Origin: Rhipicephalus microplus | Taxonomy: Eukaryota; Arthropoda; Arachnida; Ixodida; Ixodidae | DNA length: 64,000 nucleotides | Assembly: GCF_043290135.1 (NCBI RefSeq) | Contig: NC_134707.1 | Coordinates: 137,207,319 to 137,271,318, forward strand | Direction of reading: 5' to 3' | In this document: piece after piece, positions 52,301 through 61,200 of the stretch | Numbering within the stretch: position 1 is the stretch's first letter | How the letters are laid out: each line of letters begins with the position of its first letter | Position numbers and translations under genes: made by a program | Notes under the pieces: model-generated | Told to the model about the DNA's origin: nothing | Database searches by the model: none | Seen by the model: the letters and a program-made list of their open reading frames with translations, nothing else

Positions 52301-53870
52301 AATAGGCACGTGCATACTCGTTTTTGAATGCACACGCGCGTATGCGTTTTTGAACAGGCACATGCGTACTCGTTTTTGATTGCGCACGCGTATACTCGTT
52401 TTTGAATGCGCACACGCATACTCGTTTTTGAATGCACACGCGCATACTCGTTTTTGAATAGGCACGCGCGTACTCGTTTTTGAATGCGCACGCACATACT
52501 CGTTTTTGATTGCACACGCGCATACTCGTTTTGGAATAGGCACGCGCATACTTGTTTTTGAATGGGCACACGCATTGTCGTATTTGAATGCACACGCGCG
52601 TACTCGTTTTGGAATGGGCACGTGCATACTCGTTTTGAATGCGCACGCGCATACGCGTTTTTGAACAGGCACACGCGTACTCGTTTTTGAATGCGCACGC
52701 GTATACTCGTTTTGAATGCGCACGCGCATACTCGTTTTTGAATGCACACGCGCATACTCGGTTTCGGAATACGCACGCGCATACTCGTTTTGGAATGCGC
52801 ACGCGCATACTAGTTTTTGAATGCACACGCGCATACTCGTTTTCGAATAGGCACGCGCATACTCGTTTTTGAAAGCACACGCGCATACTCGTTTTTGAAT
52901 GCACACGCGCATACACGTTTCGGAATAGGCACGCACATACTCGTTTTTGAAACTGCAAGTGCGTACTCGTTTTTTATAGCGCACGCGCATACTCGTTTTG
53001 AAATATACACGAGCATACTTGTTTTTGAATGCACACGCGCATACTCGTTTTTGAATGCGCACGCGCATACTCGTTTATGAATAGGCACACGCATACTCGT
53101 TTTTGATTGCGCACGCTTATACTCGTTTTTGAATGCACACGCGCATGCTCGTTTCGAAATAGGCACGCGCATACTCTTTTTGGAATGCGCACGCGCATAC
53201 TCGTTTTTGAATGCACACGCGCATACTCGTATTTGAATGCACACGCGTATACTCGTTTTGGAATAGGCACGTGCATACTCGTTTTTGATTGCGCACACGC
53301 ATACTCGTATTTGAATGCACACACGTATACTCGTTTTGGAATAGGCACGTGCATACTCGTTTTTGAATGCACACGCGCATACTCGTTTTTAAATAGGCAT
53401 GCACGTACTCGTTTTTGAATGCGCACGCGCATAATTGTTTTTGAATGCACACGCGCATACTCGTTTTGGAATAGGCACGCGCATACTCGTTTTTGAATGC
53501 GCACACGCATACTCGTATTTGATTGCGCACGCGCATACTGGTTTTGCAATAGGCACATGCATACTCGTTTTTGAATAGGCACGCGCGTACTCGTTTTTGA
53601 ATGCACACGCGCATACTCGTTTTTGAATGCGCACGCGCATACTCGTTTTTGAATGCACACGCACATACTCGGTTTGGAATAGGCACGCGCATACTCGTTT
53701 TTGAATGCACACGCACATACTCGTTTTGGAATAGGCACGTGCATACTCGTTTTTGAATGCACACGCGCGTATGCGTTTTTGAACAGGCACATGCGTACTC
53801 GTTTTTGATTGCGCACGCGTATACTCGTTTTTGAATGCGCACACGCATACTCGTTTTTGAATGCACACGC
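49380..53870. repeat. Three tandem copies of a 1.48-kb higher-order repeat
   Basis: Copies begin near 49.38, 50.86 and 52.42 kb. Offsets are 1,481 bp (49599/51080) and 1,559 bp (51080/52639); the extra 78 bp is a duplicated trimer in the second copy. Shared private units include GGGCACACGCATTGTCG, CTCGGTTTCGG, TTTTTTATAGCGCACG, AAATATACACGAGC and CATGCTCGTTTCG. Differences are very few, for example CACGCAGATACTCG in the second copy only. The right end of the third copy is shortened and passes into other units near 53.87 kb. Confidence 0.92.
51743..51898. repeat. Perfect 78-bp tandem duplication inside the second 1.48-kb copy
   Basis: The 78 bases starting TACTCGTATTTGAATG at 51743 are repeated without change from 51821. 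They comprise three units of TGCACAC-, TAGGCAC- and TGCACAC-type. The copies at about 50.26 and 53.30 kb have this segment once. It is the clearest recent single-step event in the window and shows the trimer acting as the duplication quantum. Confidence 0.95.
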
Positions 53871-56800
53871 GCATACTATGTTTCGGAATACGCACGCGCA
53901 TACTCGTTTTGGAATGCGCACGCGCATACTAGTTTTTGAATGCACACGCGCATACTCGTTTTCGAATAGGCACGCACATACTCGTTTTTGAAAGCACACG
54001 CGCATACTCGTTTTTGAATGCACACGCGCATACACGTTTCGGAATAGGCACGCACATACTCGTTTTGGAATGCGCACGCACATACTCGTTTTTGAAACTG
54101 CAAGTGCGTACTCGTTTTTTAATGCGCACGTGCATACTCGTTTTGAATTATACACGAGCATACTTGTTTTTGAATGCACACGCGCATACTCGCTTTGGAA
54201 TGCGCACGCGCATACTCGTTTTTGAATAGGCACACGCATACTCGTTTTTGATTGCGCACGCTTATACTCGTTTTTGAATGCACACGCGCATACTCGTTTC
54301 GAAAAAGGCACGCGCATACTCTTTTTGGAATGCGCATGCGCATACTCGTTTTTGAATGCGCACACGCATACTCGTATTTGAATGCACACGCGCATAATCA
54401 CTTTGGAATAGGCACGTGCATACTCGTTTTTGAATGCGCACACGCATACTCGTATTTGAATGCACACGCGCGTACTCGTTTTGGAATAGGCACATGCATA
54501 CTCGTTTTTGAATGCGCACGCGCATACTCGTTTTAGAATAAGCACGCGCATACTCGTTTTTGAACGCACACACGCATACTCGTTTTTGAATGCACACGCG
54601 CATACTCGTTTTTGAATAGGCACGCGCGTACTCGTTTTTGAATGCGCACGCGCATACTCGTTTTTGATTGCAAACGCGCATACTCGTTTTGGAATAGGCA
54701 CGCGCATACTCGTTTTTGAAGGCGCACACGCATAGTCGTATTTGAATGCACACGCACGTACTCGTTTTGGAATGGGCACGTGCATACTCGTTTTGAATGC
54801 GCACGCGCATACGCGTTTTTGAACAGGCACACGCGTACTCCTTTTTGAATGCGCACGCGTATACTCGTTTTGAATGCGCACGCGCATACTCGTTTTTGAA
54901 TGCACACGCACATACTCGGTTTGGAATAGGCACGCGCATACTCGTTTTGGAATGCACACGCACATACTCGTTTTGGAATAGGCACGTGCATACTCGTTTT
55001 TGAATGCACACGCGCGTATGCGTTTTTGAACAGGCACATGCGTACTCGTTTTTGATTGCGCACGCGTATACTCGTTTTTGAATGCGCACACGCATACTCG
55101 TTTTTGAATGCACACGCGCATACTATGTTTCGGAATACGCACGCGCATACTCGTTTTGGAATGCGCACGCGCATACTAGTTTTTGAATGCACACGCGCAT
55201 AGTCGTTTTCGAATAGGCACGCGCATACTCGTTTTTGAAAGCACACGCGCATAGTCGTTTTTGAATGCACACGCGCATACACGTTTCGGAATAGGCACGC
55301 ACATACTCGTTTTGGAATGCGCACGCACATACTCGTTTTTGAAACTGCAAGTGCGTACTCGTTTTTTAATGCGCACGCGCATACTCGTTTTGAATTATAC
55401 ACGAGCATACTTGTTTTTGAATGCACACGCGCATACTCGTTTTGGAATGCGCACGCGCATACTCGTTTTTGAATAGGCACACGCACACTCGTTTTAGATT
55501 GCGCACGCTTATACTCGTTTTTGAATGCACACGCGCATACTCGTTTCAAAATAGGCACGCGCATACTCTTTTTTGAATGCGCACACGCATACTCGTTTTT
55601 GAATGCGCACACGCACACTCGTATTTGAATGCACACGCGTATACTCGTTTTGGAATAGGCACGTGCATACTCGTTTTTGATTGCGCACGCGCATACGCGT
55701 TTTTAAACAGGCACACGCCTACTCGTTTTTGAATGCGCACGCGTATACTAGTTTTGAATGCGCATGCGCATACTCGTTTTTGAATGCACATGCGCATACT
55801 CGTTTTGGAATAAGCACGCGCATACTTGTTTTGGAATAGGCACGTGTATACTCGTTTTTCATTGCGCACGCGCATACGCGTTTTTAAACAGGCACACGCC
55901 TACTCCTTTTTGAATGCGCACGCGTATACTCGTTTTGAATGCGCATGCGCATACTCGTTTTTGAATGCACATGCGCATACTCGTTTTGGAATAAGCACGC
56001 GTATACTCGTTTTGAATGCGCATGCGCATACTTTTTTTGAATGCACAAGCGCATAGTCGTTTTGGAATAAGCACGCGCATACTCGTTTTTTAACGCGCAC
56101 ATGCATACTCGTTTTTGAATGCACACTCGCATACTCGTTTTGGAATAGGCACACGCATACTCGTTTTTGATTGCGCACGCGTATACTCGTTCTTGAATGC
56201 ACACGCGCATACTCGTTTCGAAATAGGCACGCGCATACTCGTTTTGGAATGCGCACGCGCATACTCGTTTTTGAATGCGCACACGCATACTCGTATTTGA
56301 ATGCACACGCGTATACTCGTTTTGGAATAGGCACGCGCGTACTCGTTTTTGAATGCGCACGCGCATACGCGTTTTTAAACAGGCACACGCCTACTCGTTT
56401 TTTAATGCGCATGCGTATACTCGTTTTGAATGCGCATGCGCATACTCGTTTTTGAATGAACATGCGCATACTCGTTTTGGAATAAGCACGCGCATACTCG
56501 TTTTTTAACGCGCAAACGCATGCTCGTTTTTGAATGCACACGCGCATACTCGTTTTTGAATAGGCACGGGCGTAATCGTTTTTGAATGCGCACGCGCGTA
56601 CTCGTTTTTGATTGCACACGCGCATACTCGTTTTGGAATAGGCACGCGCATACTCGTTTTTGAATGCGCATGCGCATACGCGTTTTTGAACAGGCACACG
56701 CATACTCGTTTTTGAATGCGCACGCGTATACTCGTTATGAATGCGCACGCGCATACTGGTATTTGAATGCACACGCACATTCTCGTTTTGGAATAGCCAC

Positions 56801-57240
56801 GTGCATACTCGTTTTTGATTGCACACGCGCGTATGCGTTTTTGAACAGGCACATGCGTACTCGTTTTTGATTGCGCACGCGTATACTCGTTTTTGAATGC
56901 GCACACGCATACTCGTTTTTGAATGCACACGCGCATACTATGTTTCGGAATACGCACGCGCATACTCGTTTTGGAATGCGCACGCGCATACTAGTTTTTG
57001 AATGCACACGCGCATACTCGTTTTCGAATAGGCACGCGCATACTCGTTTTTGAAAGCACACGCGCATACTCGTTTTTGAATGCAAACTCGCATGCTCGTT
57101 TCGAAATAGGCACGCGCATACTCGTTTTGGAATGCGCACGCGCATACTCGTTTTTGAATGCGCACACGCATACTCGTTTTTGATTGCACACGCGCATAAT
57201 CATTTTGGAATAGGCACGCGCATACTCGTTTTTGAATGCG
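53870..57240. repeat. Block shared with 46.6-48.8 kb (offset about 8,490)
   Basis: 55.1-57.2 kb matches 46.6-48.8 kb at offsets of 8,490-8,491 bp (55826/47336, 56115/47625, 56171/47681, 56998/48507). 54.4-55.1 kb resembles 43.1-43.8 kb (54797/43453, offset 11,344). Shared variants include CAAAATAGGCACG, GATTGCACACTCGC, TTTTTTAACGCGCA and CATACTATGTTTCGG. The left part (53.88-55.07 kb) is also the source or partner of the final block of the window. Confidence 0.86.
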
Positions 57241-58300
57241 CACGCGTATACTCGTTTTGAATGCGCACACGCATACTCGTATTTGAATGCACACGCGCAT
57301 ACTCGTTTTTGAATGGGCACACGCATTGTCGTATTTGAATGCACACGCGCGTACTCGTTTCGGAATGGGCACGTGCATACTCGTTTTGAATGCGCACGCG
57401 CATACGCGTTTTTGAACAGGCACACGCGTACTCGTTTTTGAATGCGCACGCGTATACTCGTTTTGAATGCGCACGCGCATACTCGGTTTCGGAATACGCA
57501 CGCGCATACTCGTTTTGGAATGCGCACGCGCATACTAGTTTTTGAATGCACACGCCCATACTCGTTTTCGAATAGGCACGCGCATACTCGTTTTTGAAAG
57601 CACACGCGCATACTCGTTTTTGAATGCACACGCGCATACTCGTTTTCGAATAGGCACGCGCATACTCGTTTTTGAAAGCACACGCGCATACTCGTTTTTG
57701 AATGCAAACGCGCATGCTCGTTTCGAAATAGGCACGCGCATACTCGTTTTGGAATGCGCACGCGCATACTCGTTTTTGAATAGGCACGCGCGTACTCGTT
57801 TTTGAATGCGCACGCACATACTCGTTTTTGATTGCACACGCGCATACTCGTTTTGGAATAGGCACGCGCATACTCGTTTTTGAATGGGCACACGCATTGT
57901 CGTATTTGAATGCACACGCGCGTACTCGTTTTGGAATGGGCACGTGCATACTCGTTTTGAATGCGCACGCGCATACGCGTTTTTGAACAGGCACACGCGT
58001 ACTCGTTTTTGAATGCGCACGCGTATACTCGTTTTGAATGCGCACGCGCATACTCGGTTTCGGAATACGCACGCGCATACTCGTTTTGGAATGCGCACGC
58101 ACATACTAGTTTTTGAATGCACACGCCCATACTCGTTTTCGAATAGGCACGCGCATACTCGTTTTTGAAAGCACACGCGCATACTCGTTTTTGAATGCAC
58201 ACGCGCATACACGTTTCGGAATAGGAACGCACATACTCGTTTTGGAATGCGCACGCACATACTCGTTTTTGAAACTGCAAGTGCGTACTCGTTTTTTATA
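57240..58300. repeat. 571-bp local repeat with an internal 78-bp duplication
   Basis: The GGGCACACGCATTGTCG to CTCGGTTTCGG series occurs at 57314 and again at 57885, an offset of 571 bp (22 units minus one base). Between them, a trimer starting at 57547 is repeated at 57625 with one base different where I compared (CACGCCC against CACGCGC). The units are of the 1.48-kb repeat type at 49.4-53.9 kb, so this is a shortened and rearranged relative. Confidence 0.87.
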
Positions 58301-61200
58301 GCGCACGCGCATACTCGTTTTGAATTATACACGAGCATACTTGTTTTTGAATGCACACGCACATACTCGTTTTGGAATGCGCACGCGCATACTCGTTTTT
58401 GAATAGGCACACGCGTACTCGTTTTTGATTGCGCACGCTTGTACTCGTTTTTGAATGCACACGCGCATGCTCGTTTCGAAATAGGCCCGCGCATACTCTT
58501 TTTGGAATGCGCACGCGCATACTCGTTTTTGAATGCACACGCGCATACTCGTATTTGAATGCACACGCGTATACTCGTTTTGGAATAGGCACGTGCATAC
58601 TCGTTTTTGATTGCGCACATGCATACTCTTATTTGAATGCACACGCGTATACTTGTTTTGGAATAGGCACGTGCATACTCGTTTTTGATTGCGCACGCGC
58701 ATACGCGTTTTTAAACAGGCACACGCCTACTCGTTTTTGAATGCGCACGCGTATACTCGTTTTGAATGCGCATGCGCATACTCGTTTTTGAATGCACATG
58801 CGCATACTCGTTTTGGAATAAGCACGCGCATACTCGTTTTTGAACGCGCACACGCGTACTCGTTTTTGAATGCACACGCGCATACTCGTTTCGAAATAGG
58901 CACGCGCATACTCTTTTTGGAATGCGCACGCGCATACTCGTTTTTGAATGCGCACACGCCTACTCGTATTTGAATGCACACGCGCATACTCTATTTGGAA
59001 TAGGCACGTGCTTACTCGTTTTTGATTGCGCACGCGCATACGCGTTTTTAAACAGGCACACGCCTACTCGTTTTTGAATGCGCACGCGTATACTCGTTTT
59101 GAATGCGCATGCGCATACTCGTTTTTGAATGCACATGCGCATACTCGTTTTGGAATAAGCACGCGCATACTCGTTTTTGAACGTGCACACGCATACTCGT
59201 TTTTGAATGCACACGCGCATACTCGTTTTTCAATAGGCACGCGCGTACTCGTTTTTGAATGCGCACACGCGTACTCGTTTTTGATTGCACACTCGCATAC
59301 TCGTTTTGGAATAGGCGCGCGCATACTCGTTTTTGAATGCACACGCGTATACTCGTTTTTGAATGCGCACGCGCATACTCGTTTGGAAATAGGCACGCAC
59401 ATACTCGTTTCGAAATAGGCACGCGCATACTCTTTTTGGAATGCGCACGCGCATACTCGTTTTTGAATGCGCACACGCATACTCGTATTTGAATGCACAC
59501 GCGTATACTCGTTTTGGAATAGGCACGTGCATACTCGTTTTTGATTGCGCACGCGCATACGCGTTTTTAAACAGGCACACGCCTACTCATTTTTGAATGC
59601 GCACGCGTATACTCGTTTTGAATGCGCATGCGCATACTCGTTTTTGAATGCACATGCGCATACTCGTTTTGGAATAAGCACGCGCATACTCGTTTTTGAA
59701 CGCGCACACGCATACTCGTTTTTGAATGCACACGCGCATACTCGTTTTTGAATAGGCACGCGCGTACTCGTTTTTGAATGCGCACGCGCGTACTCGTTTT
59801 TGATTGCACACTCGCATACTCGTTTTGGAATAGGCACGCGCATACTCGTTTTTGAATGCGCACGCGTATACTCGTTTTTGAATGCACACGCGCATACTCG
59901 TTTCGAAATAGGCCCGCGCATACTCGTTTTGGAATGCGCACGCACATACTCGTTTTTGAATGCGCACACGCATACTCGTATTTGAATGCACACGCGTGTA
60001 CTCGTTTTGGAATAGGCACGTGCATACTCGTTTTTGATTGCGCACGCGCATACGCGTTTTTAAACAGGCACACGCCTACTCGTTTTTGAATGCGCACGCG
60101 TATACTCGTTTTGAATGCGCATGCGCATAGTCGTTTTTGAATGCACATGCGCATACTCGTTTTGAAATAAGCACGCGTATACTCGTTTTGAATGCGCATG
60201 CGCATACTCGTTTTTGAATGCACATGCGCATACTCGTTTTGGAATAAGCACGCGCATAGTCGTTTTTGAAAGCACACGCGCATACTCGTTTTTGAATGCA
60301 CACGCGCATAGACGTTTCGGAATAGGCACGCACATACTCGTTTTGGAATGCGCACGCACATACTCGTTTTTGAAAGTGCAAGTGCGTAATCGTTTTTTAA
60401 TGCGCACGCGCGTACTCGTTTTGAGTTATACACGAGCATACTTGTTTTTGAATGCACACGCGCATACTCGTTTTGGAATGCGCACGCGCATACTCGTTTT
60501 TGAATAGGCACACGCATACTCGTTTTTGATTGCGCACGCTTATACTCGTTTTTGAATGCACATGCGCATGCTCGTTTCGAAATAGGCACGCGCATACTCT
60601 TTTTGGAATGCGCACGCGCATACTCGTTTTTGAATGCACACGCGCCTACTCGTATTTGAATGCACACGCGTATACTCGTTTTGGAATAGGCACGTGCATA
60701 CTCGTTTTTGATTGCGCACACGCATACTCGTATTTGAATGCACACGCGTATACTCGTTTTGGAATAGGCACGTGCATACTCGTTTTTGATTGCGCACGCG
60801 CATACGCATTTTTAAACAGGCACACGCCTACTCGTTTTTGAATGCGCACGCGTATACTCGTTTTTGAATGCACACGCGCATACTCGTTTCGAAATAGGCA
60901 CGCGCATACTCTTTTTGGAATGCGCACGCGCATACTCGTTTTTGAATGCGCACACGCCTACTCGTATTTGAATGCACACGCGCATACTCTATTTGGAATA
61001 GGCACGTGCTTACTCGTTTTTGATTGCGCACGCGCATACGCGTTTTTAAACAGGCACACGCCTACTCGTTTTTGAATGCGCACGCGTATACTCGTTTTGA
61101 ATGCGCATGCGCATACTCGTTTTTGAATGTACATGCGCATACTCGTTTTGGAATGCGCACGAGCATACTCATTTTTGAATGCGCACACGCATACTCGTAT
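58300..61200. repeat. Related copies with offsets 2,101, 1,998 and 519 bp
   Basis: 58.26-58.74 kb matches 60.36-60.84 kb (offset 2,101; GAAACTGCAAG at 58271 and its variant at 60372). 58.86-59.13 kb matches 60.86-61.13 kb (offset 1,998). 59.02-59.22 kb matches 59.54-59.74 kb (offset 519). TATTTGAATGCACACGCGTATAC trimers are doubled at a 78-bp spacing near 58551/58629 and 60651/60729. CTCTATTTGGAATAGG is a private unit of this region. Confidence 0.82.
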
